In this document: positions 1 to 10,974 of the stretch, piece by piece
Numbering within the stretch: the stretch's first letter is position 1
How the letters are laid out: each line of letters begins with the position of its first letter
Source of the DNA: Paroedura picta
Lineage: Eukaryota; Chordata; Lepidosauria; Squamata; Gekkonidae
Assembly: GCF_049243985.1 (NCBI RefSeq)
Contig: NC_135370.1
Location: 173,934,824 to 173,998,823 of the forward strand
Length of the DNA: 64,000 bases
Direction: 5' to 3'
Notes under the pieces: model-generated
Databases searched by the model: none
The model's input: only the letters and a program-made list of their open reading frames with translations
What the model was told of the DNA's origin: nothing
Translations under genes and position numbers: made by a program

Positions 1-238
1 TACGAAACACCACCCACCCAACTTCAATGGAATTCTCCTTGATAATATTCAATAGGGGTGGTTTAATAATATCATTTTGTTCACTATGTTTTAATTTAAA
101 ACGTTTGATCACTGTTTATCAATGTCACTTTGTATATGCCTCGTTGTTACTCACCCTGAGCCAACCGGGAAGGGCAGGCTATACAAATGAAGCCATTTAT
201 CACTGTTGTTGTTGTTAGGCTGTCTGTTCCAAAGTGAG

Positions 239-375
239 ATTCAAATGGTTAGCCGTGTTGGCCTGAAGCAGTGGAACAAATTTGAGCCCTGGAGTACCTT
301 TATGACAGACAGGGTACGAGCTTTCATGTGCACGCTTGCTTCTTCAGACACAGTGTAACAGAATTTCCTCAACCA
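239..375 (-). repeat. Penelope-like (tentative) hairpin repeat, copy 1
   Basis: The stretch starts with a 'gttagccgtgttggcctgaag' type end and contains 'gagccctggagtaccttt' followed by an 'agctttcatgtgcac' hairpin and 'cttcttcagacac'. The same order recurs at about ten other places in the window. On the minus strand it reads CTGAAGA, a short hairpin, then GAAAGC. The class assignment (terminal part of a Penelope-like retroelement) is inference from resemblance to reptile repeats; the recurrence is seen directly. Confidence 0.5.
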
Positions 376-517
376 TTACATTATAGGTAGAGGAGGAATT
401 AGTTGCCAGGATGGGTTAGTTAGGGTCAAAACGCTGCAGCAACTTGTTGATTATAGCTTGGATTGGATAAAGGCAGGAGGCAAGATCTCTGAATAGCGGT
501 AAATTAGCATACACATT

Positions 518-787
518 AGAGCCTCTTGTGGCGCTGAGTGGTAAGGCAGCAGACATGCAGTCTGAAGCTCTGCCCATGAGGCTGGGAGTTCAATCCCAGC
601 GGCTGGCTCAGCTTTCCATCCTACCGAGGTTGGTAAAATGAGTACCCAGCTTGCTGGGGGGTAAATGGTAATGACTGGGGAAGGCACTGGCAAACCACCC
701 CGTATTGAGTCTGCCATGAAAACGCTAGAGGACGTCACCCCAAGGGTCAGACATGACCCAGTGCTTGCACAGGAGATACCTTTACAT
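518..787 (+). repeat. Sauria-type SINE, full length
   Basis: A tRNA-related head (gagcctcttgtggcgctgag, box-B-like gttcaatccc) is followed by a body and a tail (gggtcagacatgacccagtg) similar to the Bov-B LINE 3' end. It is flanked by an exact 14-bp target duplication, ttagcatacacatt, at 504-517 and 788-801. Several codon-like stretches on its minus strand are just SINE sequence. Confidence 0.88.
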
Positions 788-902
788 TTAGCATACACAT
801 TTTATTTTTATTTTTTATTTTTATATCACCCTTCCCTACGGCCCTCGGCGATTTACATGGAACGTTTCACACATTTACATAGAACTTTACGATAATCTAT
901 AA

Positions 903-1059
903 CAGGGGTAGTCAAACTGCGGCCCTCCAGATGTCCGTGGACTACTATTTCCATGAGCCCCTGCCAGCATTCCATGAGCCCCTGTGCACATTTGCTGGCA
1001 GGGGCTCATGGGGATTGTAGTCCATGGACATCTGGAGGGCCGCAGTTTGACTACCCCTG
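903..1059. mobile_element. Palindromic hAT MITE (CAGGGGTAGTC family), copy 1
   Basis: The element is almost one long inverted repeat with termini CAGGGGTAGTCAAACTGCGG and its complement, separated by a short duplicated centre. An exact 8-bp target duplication, ATCTATAA, flanks it at 895-902 and 1060-1067. It has no coding capacity, so it must have been moved by a hAT transposase supplied elsewhere. Confidence 0.9.
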
Positions 1060-1339
1060 ATCTATAACATGGCACAAATTTCAAAGAACATCTCAACAAA
1101 ATATCAGGTAACAATCACAACACAGCATGAATAATAACACTGATATACCCCTGGGGAGATCAAGTTCCTCAGTCATGGAAGGGGCATCTGGGGAAAGGGG
1201 ACCAGCAGATGTACTGAGTCGGTGAGAGAACATATGTTGAATCAAATGGCACTTCAAAGACAGACAAAGACAACTAAGCCCACCCTTCTCACTACCTACT
1301 ATGTGATGATTGGCTGACTGGGAGCAGGCTGTTAATTCA

Positions 1340-1435
1340 ATTACCTTATATACCCACGTATAAGCTGAGAAGGACTTTTTCAATGTGAATACTGTGCTGA
1401 AAAACTCGGCTTATAAACAAGTATCTACGGTAAAC
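1340..1435. mobile_element. Decayed TA-flanked DNA transposon, short copy
   Basis: Two inverted ends resembling 'tatatactcgcatataagc' lie at about 1350-1368 and 1405-1431, the latter as 'ggcttataaacaagtatcta'. The ends match the better preserved element at 32059-32648. Only about 90 bp remains between and including the ends, so this is an internally deleted relic. Confidence 0.6.
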
Positions 1436-1529
1436 GTACCACTGGCCTCAACATTTGTTTTATTCCAATGTCAGTACCTTTTGTTTAAATAAGAGCACAT
1501 AGGCCCCAAAGCTGCCTTATAAGCAGTCT

Positions 1530-1645
1530 GGATAGCCTGGCCTAGTTTGAGCTTGGCACAACTTGGAAGCTAACCTGGCTCGGCTACAGTTAATACTCGG
1601 ATGGAAAACCACCAAACAAGCCCAGGGTTGCTATGCAGACCCTAT
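1530..1645 (+). repeat. 5S rRNA-derived SINE (SINE3 type), fragment
   Basis: The stretch contains 'ggaagctaacctggctcgg', 'ttaatactcggatgg' and 'aaccacc' in the order and spacing of the 3' half of vertebrate 5S rRNA, including the internal promoter region. It continues into the non-5S body 'cccagggttgctatgcag'. Many substitutions and the foreign 3' body show a SINE rather than a working 5S gene. Confidence 0.75.
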
Positions 1646-1721
1646 GGAATGGGTCACATAATTTGGCTGGACCGTGACAGCATGTCTTTGTGTTCTATGC
1701 ATACTGAGAAATGAGCTCTGC

Positions 1722-1985
1722 TGGGTTTGCTAGGAGAACGGTTGGTTGTGATATCCTACTTTTCAGTACAAGAAAGCATCTCAAAGTGGCTTACAATCAC
1801 CTTCCCTTTCCTCTCCCCACAACAGACACCCTGTGAGGGAGGTGAGGCTGAGAGAACCCTGATATTACTGAAGAAGAAGAGTTGGTTCTTATATGCTACT
1901 TTTCTCTACCCAAAGGAGTGCAGAGGACGAGGGATCAAACCAGATTAGAAGCCGCCACTCTTAACCACTAGGTCTGATCCAATGT
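1722..1985 (-). repeat. tRNA-headed SINE (CORE/MIR-like), two partial copies
   Basis: Read on the minus strand this has the order of the family seen throughout the window: tRNA-like head with a box-B-like GGTTTGATyCC, then 'ggtgtctgttgtggggagag', then 'gtaagccactttgagac' and a (CTT)n tail. Two pieces are joined, about 1722-1868 and 1869-1985. Confidence 0.65.
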
Positions 1986-1989
1986 GATC

Positions 1990-2212
1990 CAAGGGTTGCC
2001 AGACACCGCCAGCCATTGGTAGGGTGGTAGAGTGGCCAGTTCTGGATTGGGAAATGCCTAGAAATTTGGGGGTGGAGCCAATGCCTTCAAGTTCACCTTC
2101 CAAGGGCACCATTTCCTTTGGGGGGACTGATGTCTGTAGTTTGGAGATGAGCTGTAATTCTGGGAGAACCCCAAGACCCACCTGGAAGTTGACATCCCTG
2201 GCTGATCCAGAG
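1990..2212. mobile_element. Short repeat with GGGTTGCCA-type ends, copy 1
   Basis: It begins 'aagggttgccag' and contains 'ttctggattgggaaatgcct', 'ttgggggtggagcc' and 'cttcaagttcaccttcc', and closes with 'cctggaagttgacatccctgg', roughly the inverted complement of the start. The same layout recurs at about 44003, 45620 and 48335. It is probably a non-autonomous DNA transposon; the superfamily is not clear from the sequence. Confidence 0.55.
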
Positions 2213-2497
2213 AAGCCCACAAATCATATGCCAGAATCAATGTATGAGGCACCAGGCTGAGAGTCCTTTGGCCTGCGTCTGACGGGCTGCACCTCTAGAA
2301 ATGCTCAGGTTTTCAGTTCCTGCAAGGAGATTTAAAAAAAAGAAGAAGTCATATTCAGCGGTACTCAGATAGTGCTAAGCAGGGTTTTTCCATGGGCACA
2401 GAAGGGGAAAACAAAATGCTCATGGACTGTGCCCACTTTAAAGGATGGAGAGAGAAAAAGGCACCATGCATACTTAGCTAGACTGGGGGTGGGCAGG

Positions 2498-2626
2498 CTA
2501 GAAGAAGAGTTGGTTCTTATATGCCGCTTTTCTCTACTCAAAGGAGTCTCAAAGCGGCTTACAGTCACCTTCCCTTTCCTCCCCCACAACATACACCCTG
2601 TGAGGGAGGTGAGGCTGAGAGAGCCC
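2498..2626 (-). repeat. tRNA-headed SINE, 3' part
   Basis: The start 'agaagaagagttggttctta' followed by 'tgccgcttttctctactcaaaggagtctc' is the 3' end of the recurrent SINE read in reverse. It is cut short at the 'gagagagccctgat' point. Confidence 0.7.
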
Positions 2627-2636
2627 TGATGTTACT

Positions 2637-2733
2637 GTTTCATGTATCGTTGACTAGTTTTAATGTAAACCGTCCTGAGCCTTCGGGGAGGGCGGTATAT
2701 AAATCTAAATAAAATAAATAAATAAATAAATAA
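2637..2733 (+). repeat. LINE 3' tail (L2/CR1-like) with AAATA microsatellite
   Basis: The text 'gtaaaccgtcctgagccttc' followed by 'gggcggtatataaatcta' and (AAATA/AAAT)n is a typical end of reptile L2/CR1-like LINEs. No coding part remains. Confidence 0.55.
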
Positions 2734-2734
2734 G

Positions 2735-2962
2735 AAGAATTGGTTCTTATATGCTGCTTATCTCTACCTGAATGAGTCTCAAACCGGCTTCCAATTGTCT
2801 TCCCTTTCCTCTCTCCACAACAAGCACCCTGTGAGGAAGGTAAGGCTCAGTCAGAACAGCCTTATCAGTGCCGGGGAGAGCCCAAGGTCACCCAACTGGT
2901 TGCATGTGGGGGAGCGGGGAATCAAACCGTGCTCCTAACCGCTACACCAAGCTGGCTCACAA
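2735..2962 (-). repeat. tRNA-headed SINE (CORE/MIR-like), near full length
   Basis: It runs in reverse from 'gaagaattggttctta' through 'caaggtcacccaactggttg' to the head 'accgctacaccaagctggct'. All blocks of the family are present. Confidence 0.7.
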
Positions 2963-3089
2963 AAGAAATGTTAGTGGCAATAATAGCCAATGAGTCCCTG
3001 TCACTTCCCAACTTCCTAACGTACCAGAAACACTTCTGTCCAGTGGAGACCTAGCAGCAACGCTATGTCCCACTGTTTCCAGGTTCCTC

Positions 3090-3545
3090 AGTCTGGAGAT
3101 GGCCCGAAAGCCCCTCCCTTGACGCATATGTTGCTAGTCTTTCAGGTGCTCCTGACTCTTGTCCTTTTCTGGTGCTGCAGACAGACTAACTTGGCTACTT
3201 GTCTTGGGAGGGAGCCGTAACTCATGAAAGCTCCTCCCCTGGCCCAAATCTTGTCAGTCTTTCAGTTGTGCCTGAATTTTGGCTCTTTTCTCTATGCTAC
3301 AGACATAATAAGACTATCCATGCTGGAGGTGAGCAGTGACTCACGGAAACACTTCCACTACCCCAAGTTTTGTTAGTCTTTCAGGTGCTCCTGGACTCTG
3401 GCTCTTTTCTCCTGCTACAGACAGACTAACAGGGCCACCCATCCTTGAAGTGAGCCGTGAGTCACCAAAACGCCACCCCTGTCACAGATGTTGTTAGTCT
3501 TTCAGGTGCTCCTGGACTCTGGCTCTTTTCTCCTGCTCCAGACAG
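3090..3545 (-). repeat. Tandem array, four units of about 120 bp
   Basis: The anchor 'gtctttcaggtgctcctg' or close variants begins at 3137, 3257, 3376 and 3497, giving spacings of 120, 119 and 121 bp. Each full unit carries 'ctcttttctcctgctacaga', 'cagactaac' and a 'gtgagccgtgactcac'-like hairpin. The unit is related to the hairpin repeats elsewhere in this window. The array ends about 120 bp upstream of the SGPP1 CpG-rich promoter. Confidence 0.75.
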
Positions 3546-3679
3546 CACCCTTTTCTTTTGTTGCTGTCCCTTGGTAATTAAAAAAAAATCATAATATAAA
3601 AACATGTCAAAGGAGGAAAGTTAAAAAAAAACAAAACAGTAGTACACACGCACAAAAATCCCTTTAAAAAAAGGCAGCC

Positions 3680-4654
3680 CTGTCCTGCGCATGCGCCACC
3701 AAGCCTTCCATCTTCTCGGACCAGCCCGCGCGCGGGCGCTTGTCGCCGTGCGCGCTCCTTTCGCGAGCGGCGTTGGCCGTCCTGACAGAAGCAGCGCGCG
3801 CGGCCTCATTCCATCCCTCGTGAGAGCGCTTAGGACGCCCTGACGGGAATCGGGGCGGGCGGGCGCGCGCGCGCGCGAGCCAGCGTAGGCGGCGGTTGAG
3901 AACGACGGTTGAGAGAGGGGGCGCGAGGCAGCGATGAGGGGAGGGGAGGGGCGGGCGGCCTCGGGGGCGGGGCTTCGTCGCGAGAGCGCGCAAAGGCTGA
4001 GGCGGGGAGAGACTAGCGAGCCGGTCGCCGACCTCCTGACGACGCCTGACGGGATGACGGAGAGGCCGGGCGGCCGCCGGACGGGCTGATCGAGCGGGGC
4101 CGAGCCGCTTTCCCTCCTTTCTCGCCGCAGGCGCCCGCGGGCACAGCCCCCTCCCCCTCCCTCACGCGCCCACTCCTTTATTCAAGCCCCCCCTTCTAGG
4201 GACCCCCCCCTCCCCCGGTGTCTCTCGGCCTGCTGCTGCCCCCTTCATGCAGCCCTAAGACCCCCACCCCCCTTTTGCCTGCCCTCTTTCCTAGTTACTG
4301 GCCAGGGGGTGGGAAAGCAGGTAACCCCCCCCTCCCCCCTTCCCCGGGGCCTGTTCGCTCTCTGGCATCGGAGCTGTCCCAAGTCCTACTTCCCCAAATC
4401 AGATTCCCCCCACCTCCAGGTCAAATTGGGAACATTGACGCTCCCCAGTCAGAAATCCCTCCTCCCTCCAGACCTGCCAGGTTTAGGTACCCCCTCCCCC
4501 ACCCAGTCAGACCCCACCCAAATCAGTCTTGGAGGAGGGGCCCGGCTAGTCCTCCCCATACAAATTGGGACATATCCCTCGCCTGGGCTGACACCGTCGA
4601 GGCTGCCTCCCCATCCGCCTGTCCTGAGCCGGCCCCGGCCCCTTCCCTTCAGCC
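3680..4654 (+). promoter_or_regulatory. SGPP1: SGPP1 CpG-rich promoter and 5' leader
   Basis: GC content and CpG density rise sharply at about 3680 and stay high to about 4140, then give way to C-rich, CpG-poorer leader up to the ATG at 4655. A near-perfect NRF-1 type motif, TGCGCATGCGC, lies at 3686-3696, and GC-box-like GGGGCGGGGC lies near 3964. No TATA box was seen. This looks like a housekeeping-type promoter with dispersed starts; the exact start site cannot be read. ORFs on either strand here are by-products of high GC. Confidence 0.7.
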
Positions 4655-5380
4655 ATGGCCGTCTTCCACCGCTGGGCCGCTTACCTGCAGGATCCGGAAA
4701 AAGTGGCCCGTTTCCAAAGGCTGTGCGGCGTGGAACCCGTTCTGGATTGGAGGTCTGGCGCCTCGGAACAGGCTCAGGAGCAAAGGGCGTCTGAAGTTTT
4801 CTTGGTCAACGGGAGCTGCCTGGCTCCCCAGGCGGATGGCGAGGGTGACGGGAGGCGCCGGTTGCAGAGCGCTGGGGGTGCCAGGGAGAAAGGCAACGGG
4901 TGGCACTCCAATGGCATGAAAAACGGGATGCTTTCTGGAGAAACCTGTGCGGCAGAGTCCCAGCAGGGGCCTCCAGAGGATGGGAAGGAGCACCGCTGGG
5001 GTATGCAAAGGATGCCCCGGCGCAACTCCCTGACTGGGGAAACCGTGTGCCAAGCGTTCCGAATCCGCAGCCGTTTCTTCTACTATCTGTTCACCCTGGG
5101 CACGGAGCTGGGCAACGAGCTCTTCTATATACTGTTTTTCCCCTTCTGCATCTGGAACCTGGATGCTTGGATAGGCAGGAGGCTCATTATCGTATGGGTC
5201 TTGGTCATGTATCTGGGTCAGTGTACCAAGGACGTTATCCGCTGGCCGCGGCCTGCCTCCCCGCCAGTGGTGAAGCTGGAGATCTTCTACAACTCAGAAT
5301 ACAGTATGCCCTCCACCCATGCCATGTCAGGCACAGCCATCCCTCTAACGCTGATTCTGCTTAGCTATGGAAGGTGGCAG
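4655..5380 (+). CDS. SGPP1: SGPP1 coding exon 1 (residues 1-242): sphingosine-1-phosphate phosphatase 1
   Basis: SGPP1 hydrolyses sphingosine-1-phosphate and related sphingoid-base phosphates in the endoplasmic reticulum, feeding sphingosine back to ceramide synthesis. The CDS is join(4655..5380, 21469..21558, 25229..25780), 455 residues; human SGPP1 is about 441. The ATG has a good context (tcagccATGG), and the residues [15 protein letters not shown] near position 13 match the family start. Residues 1-134 are hydrophilic and variable, with PRRNSLTGE at 121-129. Membrane segments begin at about 141. Catalytic motif C1 is K192-x6-R199-P200, and C2 is PSTHAMSG at 219-226 with His222. The exon ends at codon 242 (WQ) before the donor CAG|GTAAGC. 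The open frame runs 11 codons into the intron, which is not coding. Confidence 0.95.
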
Positions 5381-5460
5381 GTAAGCGAGCCCCCTTTTCC
5401 TCCCCTTTCAGATTAAAGATTTTAGCCACAGCCACTACTGTTAAAATAGTCCGGTGAAAT

Positions 5461-5655
5461 AGTCTCCATCTTTGGAGATTCTTAAACAGGGGCTGGAGAG
5501 CCATCTGACAGAGAGGCTGATTCTGTGAAGGTTCAAGGGGATGGCAGGTGACAGTGGATGAGCGAGAGGGTCGTGAGTGTCCTGTAATGTGCAGGGGGTT
5601 GGACTAGATGACCCAGGAGATCCCTTCCAGCTCTTATTATTCTATGATTCTAAAA
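5461..5655 (+). repeat. CR1 LINE 3' end
   Basis: The sequence reads 'ctccatctttggagattctt', 'gctggagagccatctgacag', 'ggttggactagatgaccc' and ends in the CR1-type 'tattctatgattct' repeats. Only the last part of the element is present, as usual for 5'-truncated CR1. Confidence 0.85.
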
Positions 5656-6376
5656 TATGGCACAGCTCTGCTGCTTTGAAATGCATGCAAAATGAGCGTA
5701 TCCTTTATCAGGTTAACACTTGGTACCAGGTACTTTAGTTAATGTGGTGCAGGAGCCAGAATGTATGACTGGGGTTGGTTTAAATCTTCACTCAGCCACG
5801 ATGCTTGCTGGATGACCTTGAGGCAGCTGTGCTTTCTTTCTGTCTAAACTAAATAAAAAAAAACTGGGGGGGGGAAATGATGTATGCCTTCTTGAATTAC
5901 TAGAAGGCTGGTGGAATTCCCCCCCCCTAAGATTGGTAGATGTGATATTAAACCTTTAGGCTAATTTTGAAGGTTGATATTAATATCGTAATCCCAGGCA
6001 TCTGAACGGGGGCTCTGTTTTGTCAAAATGTAGCATCTATGTTAAACTTCTCAGGCATTCTTGTAGTCTTTTTATTTGAAAACTCTTGAGTGTGCCTCAG
6101 CTGTTAGCACTGTGTATGTATTTACTGTATCAGCTGAAAGCCAGGCTGAATGAAAGACATGAAAATAGAACAATACATTTAACGTAATTTTCCGTTCCCT
6201 CAGTTGGAAGATTTAAGTCCCTCCACAATGTCTGTCTGAAATAGAAATTGTAGCAATGTTAGTTTTATCTCTTATTTTTTAGCTTCCTTTAGCACAAGAA
6301 AAAGCAGGAGGTGACCTATATTTCTTATTCAGTGGGAGTTGAACATGCTTCCAGATAAACATCCCTTTAATTAGTT
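5656..6376. other. Intron sequence, mostly unrecognised
   Basis: A decayed piece of the tRNA-headed SINE is visible at about 5745-5835 ('gctggatgaccttgaggcag'). The rest is AT-rich sequence without recognisable genes or repeats. Confidence 0.5.
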
Positions 6377-6384
6377 CCTTAAAG

Positions 6385-6520
6385 CAGGGGTAGTCAATCT
6401 GTGATCCTCCAGATGTTCATGGACTACAATTCCCATGAGACCCTGCCAACATTTGCTGGCAGGGGCTCATGGGAATTGTAATCCATGAACATCTGGAGGA
6501 CCACAGGTTGACTACCCCTG
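6385..6520. mobile_element. Palindromic hAT MITE, copy 2
   Basis: Termini CAGGGGTAGTCAATCTGTGA and complement surround a palindromic body. The left flank is CCTTAAAG (6377-6384); on the right GCTTAAAG appears after three extra bases (6524-6531), so the target duplication is slightly altered. Confidence 0.88.
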
Positions 6521-6531
6521 CAGGCTTAAAG

Positions 6532-8030
6532 GGACTTCTGAACCTTAACTCTGGAGACATAGATGTAAAATACCAGTTCATCTCATCTGTGATTCAATTC
6601 CAGTGACACAGAACTCTTCATGCACCAGCTAGTAACTCCATGGAGGCCTGGGTGGGTGTTGTGATATTGATGTAAATAAATATCATATGCAGTAATCGCA
6701 CTTCTTTGGTAACTGTCTACGAGTTGGCAAAGGTGGGAATATGACCACAGAGAAAGGACTTGGATAGGAATTACGTCACTTTCCTGTTAATGTTGCATTT
6801 GTACTTCTGAACACAGTCCAGCGTTGCTCTAATAACTGGCTTTCTTAACCCCTTCCCCCCCCCCCCATGCTCCTCTGTATGCCTGGGCCTTGTACCCAGT
6901 GACTTCTGGTTCCCTTTAAAAATAACTCCCTCTCCCCAATCTTTGCCTTTAAAAAGAAATCTTAATGCCAGGTTTGTCCTTATCTTCACCACATTCTGCT
7001 GTTAACTAAGACAACAGGAAAATTGCTGACTTCGGTGACTGACAGCTGAGGCAATGAGAATTTGCTGAGAGGAACAGTTCCGTAGACACTTTCTGTTGGC
7101 AGAATGTCATAGTTTGTATCACTTTAATTTGTATAAGATACTGATCCCTACTCTTAACATGTAGTTAACCAAATAATAGCTGCTCCTCCACCACACCTAA
7201 ATGTGGTAAAATTGTTCTATGTGAAAATAATCTGGGAGGATAGAGAAGTCTCTCAAGGAGATGTTTGGGTTACAAAAATCAGGATAGAGTATTGCTGTGT
7301 GATTTCACTTGTTAACTTCATTTTAGTCCAAACTGAAACTTTTGTACAGTTACGGTGGGTATGGATTTGGGGCTACAATGCTCCTTTAAAATGGACTGTC
7401 TATCCTCTCTTGCAGAGAAAATTCCACGTAGGAAAATTTCTTGAGGGAAAGGGTTGCATTTAGAAGATCTAGGAGCTGTGTAAACAGCTTGATCAAAATG
7501 CCACTGGTCAGAATAGTTCCATTTAAGTACAGTTAGTGAATAACTGTTCTGTTGCACTAAAATGCTTCTGGAGATGTAAAACCATGAAGTCTGAGGTAGC
7601 TTGTGAGTCTATTGCTAACATCAGTTTTATGTCTTAATGCTGGGAAGCAGCTTTTGTATTACTTGTTCTTTAAACTGATGTTCTAATGCATATTTACCTG
7701 AGATCAAGCCCTGCTGAATAAAGTGCTTCTGAGTACATATGCATAAGCTTGCATAGCAATTTGTAAGGTTTTTCTGATTCAGTTTTGATGACATTACTAG
7801 ACAAGACTGAGATATGGGCAGAGAGGTTAAGTCATTCTGATGTTATGCATAAAATTATTAGATTCAGAATGGGATCACAAAGGGACATGCTTTTTGTCTT
7901 ACTGCAGGCTTGATGAAATCCTAGCCAATGGAATCCTTAGTCTCAGGTTCCTGCTGCTAAAATCCTGTTCAATACCAATACTTCTCTGAGGGCTACATTT
8001 ACTTCTTGCATTTCATTTCTAGAAATTTTT
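6532..8030. other. Intron 1 stretch without recognised features
   Basis: This AT-rich sequence has a poly-C run near 6848 and a small ORF at 7203-7463 that has no recognisable family. I see no splice-site-bounded coding exon. Confidence 0.5.
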
Positions 8031-8034
8031 TGCA

Positions 8035-8115
8035 TCTCCTTGGGAGCTTGCTGGGTAACCTTGGGCTGGCTACCTACTCTCAGCCTAACCTACCTAACAG
8101 GTTTGTTGTGAGGAT
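8035..8115 (+). repeat. tRNA-headed SINE fragment
   Basis: The fragment 'gctgggtaaccttgggctgg' to 'ctacctaacaggtttgttgt' is the middle of the family. Confidence 0.55.
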
Positions 8116-8117
8116 TG

Positions 8118-8790
8118 TTGTTGTCTGCCATTTAGTTGTGTCTGACTCTTGGCAATCCCATGGCATAGCTGCTGCCATGATCCCTGATTCCACACATCCT
8201 CCCACAGCCATGCAATGTTCTGGCCGGTGTCAACTTGACCACGCCCAACCACCATGCTCTCTTTTTCCACTGACCAATCCTAATATAATTGCTTTCCCTA
8301 TTGAGTTACATCAAAAGACATATTAGACTTTGTGCACCACAGTATTTCCTTGTTTGTGACTTTTGCTGTCCGTGGAACCCACAGAAGACTTCTCCAACAC
8401 TAGAGTTCAAATGAATCGATTCTTCTCATGTCCGATTCTTTCATTGTTCAACTTTGACAGCCATAAGTGGCTATTGGGAATATGATAGATCTAACTAATC
8501 TACGTTTGGTAGTCAGGCTTCTGTCCTTGCTTTTCCATGTTCAGTTCAAGCTCATCATTGCTGAGTGACCCAGAGCAATTTGACATTTTATTTCCAGTCT
8601 GCAATTGCCACTCACATTAATTTGTGATCCAAGAAAAATAAAGTCTTGATCACATTAGATCTCTTCACCATCTATTGTTATTGTAACATGTCTATTTTAT
8701 GCAGTGTTCTGTTTTTTGCAGTGTTCATCATTTATGTCTTTTTAGTGTTTAAGAAACCTTTTTGATTAGCTGTTCTAGGCCTTCCTTAGT
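8118..8790 (-). repeat. Bov-B (RTE) LINE, decayed 3' region
   Basis: It starts 'gttgttgtctgccatttagt' and 'gtctgactcttggcaatccc', the complement of the Bov-B 3' end. Later text such as 'gatccaagaaaaataaagtc' also fits Bov-B. Many substitutions and gaps show an old copy. Confidence 0.6.
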
Positions 8791-8799
8791 TTCTGACTG

Positions 8800-10010
8800 G
8801 AGGGTAGGATTGTGAAGATAAAACAAAAGAGTAATGCACGTTGCCTTGGGTTCCCAAGGCACAAAGGAGAGATAAAAGTTTGGAGCAGGTGACCACTTAA
8901 TAAATATTATTTTCTCATCTTAATCAGTGGTTCCCATCATGAATTGGATTTAGTCTAAAGGGAGTTCATGATGCTATACAATTGTTGGTCTGCCATCACT
9001 GTGCTGTATTCCAGTGATTTGTATACCACAGTGAGGTGTTTTTCCTCCCTTATTGCATGTTATTTCTCAGCTATACCCACGTCTGAAATATGAACAATTT
9101 GCTGTTTTAAAGTCCTTACGCTTAATTTTTTTAGAGTAAAAGAAAGCTCACTTGAGTTATAAGCATTTCAGACAAATTGTTTCCTTACACATAGTCCCGA
9201 AACCATTGTTTCCTTATAATGGCTATTGGCACGAACTCCATCCCTAGAAAGAAGGAAGGTATTCTAGGGAAGCCTTTTCACAGTGTATTGAATCCGGGCT
9301 TGTTAGAGAACATGTAATATATCCCACAAATTCCCCAGTGATAAGAATTTTCATGAGCGACACCATCTCACAACTATGCAAGTCTCACAGACTTGCAAAA
9401 GAGAAGCCACAACACTCCTGTCACTGACCCAAAAGAAACACTTTGTCCTTTGTTTGCATGTGTTGTTTTAAGTTATCAGAGATGCCAGTTTGAGGTTGAA
9501 GAGAACAAAATAATCCGATCTTGCAGCATAAAACATTTTGACCATCATTAATGCCTCTTAAAACTGTAGCTCTGTGTTATTCAAGAGCAGAATAATTACA
9601 TAATTCATGTTCCTGAAAAAAAAAATTATTTTGTGTAAACAGCTTACCAAAGACTACTTTAAACAAAAGCAAAAAAAGTATCTTATTAGAGGAATAAAGA
9701 TTTTTCTTCTTCCTCTTGTTGCCTGTCTCCCTAATGATACATTGTTGCTTACTCAATAAAACTACCCTAAGGGCCAATGTATGCCTATATATACTGCACT
9801 GCAAACAGAACTCTGAAATAATATTTCAAGTTTTAATTTCAGCACAGCTGCAAATAAAAATTAAACTTCCAGGAGACAAGATAGATCTGTACAAGAAAGC
9901 TAGTATTTGTACTTGGGCTGGGAATATTATTCTCTGTTCGTGTTCAGTATTCAGTATTCTCTTTTCTCTCATCCCATTTTTCCTACTTTTGAGTTGGTAT
10001 TGGCATTTAT
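8800..10010. other. Intron 1 stretch without recognised features
   Basis: The region is AT-rich with poly-A and poly-T runs and small ORFs (for example 9716-10015) of no recognisable family. No repeat class was identified with confidence. Confidence 0.45.
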
Positions 10011-10017
10011 TATGACC

Positions 10018-10268
10018 TGCTAAGTACAGCGGTTAAGAGCAGCAGGTTCTAATCTAGTGAGCCCGGTTTGATTCCTCACTCCTCCACATGCAGGTTCAAC
10101 CCTATCTTCAGCTGTGACAGTTCTCTTAGGGCTGTTCTCATAAAGCAGTCTTGTCAGAGCTCTCTCAGCTCCACCTGTCTCACAGCATATATGTTTTGGG
10201 ACAGGGAGAGAGATACTTTGAGATTCCTTCGGGTAGAGAAAAGGGGTTTAAAACCAACTCTTCTTCTC
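10018..10268 (+). repeat. tRNA-headed SINE (CORE/MIR-like)
   Basis: The head 'cagcggttaagagcagcagg' with 'ggtttgattcc', then 'ctctctcagctccacctgtc' and the tail 'gattccttcgggtagagaaa', with 'aactcttcttct' at the end. It is a near full-length + strand copy. Confidence 0.7.
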
Positions 10269-10974
10269 TGCTTGTTTGGTAATGCTGCAGCAGGAAAAAC
10301 AGTCTACCATGGCACTAATTTCTTTCAGTATCCACCCATTGCAGCCTGCAGCAGACATTGTAAATGTTCAAGCTTGCTTTAGGCCCTTGCGTAATTTATA
10401 TACAACCTCTAGCAAGTACTAGTTTTTGCTGAGATAGGGCATTCTTAAATGTGACACTTTTCAGACTCATTTCTTCTGGGAAGTTATCACGTGTTCTAAC
10501 AAAACAAAAAAACCAACAACAAACTTCTTCTATTCAACACCTGAGTCAGTTTGTTCCAGTGGTAGAAAAGACAGGTCTTGTAACTGATATGAAATAGTAA
10601 ACATGATTTAATAGGGTTACCATGTTTTGAGAATCAAAAAAGAAGGCATATTCCTGATTACTTCAAGCAAGTGATTACTATGGCAAATCTCCTTTTAAAT
10701 ATCCCTCCTATTAAAGATGGGGTCATTGTTACTAATTAAGAATATTCTTGACCTTCCAACTCCAGCCACCAAAAAGAGAAGACCTCTTGGAACCCTAGAT
10801 TAAATTGTGGGGGAGGGGAGTTTATGCTACAGAAATATTAGCAGTGCGATCTGATGTAGATATACTCAGAACCCTATTCAGGGTCTGTTCAATAGGGATA
10901 CTCCTGGGAATGTCTTCTGAGGCTTGTACTGTAAAGATGCTGAAGAAAACTTCTGCCTTTTCTGAACATTTAAC

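Noticed and set aside
451-798. Minus-strand ORF of 115 codons, with similar ORFs at 12563, 19073, 23891 and 37295
   Set aside because: They are translations of the Sauria-type SINE; the same peptide pieces recur at each SINE copy.
1530-1645. 5S rRNA gene
   Set aside because: Only part of the 5S sequence is present, with many changes and a foreign SINE body downstream.
4218-4919. 233-codon ORF overlapping the start of SGPP1
   Set aside because: It is in another frame, Pro-rich because the leader is C-rich, and overlaps the conserved SGPP1 start; no family resemblance.
5381-5416. SGPP1 exon 1 extended by 11 codons to a stop
   Set aside because: The bases after 5380 begin with a GTAAGC donor, and exon 2 continues the conserved protein in frame.
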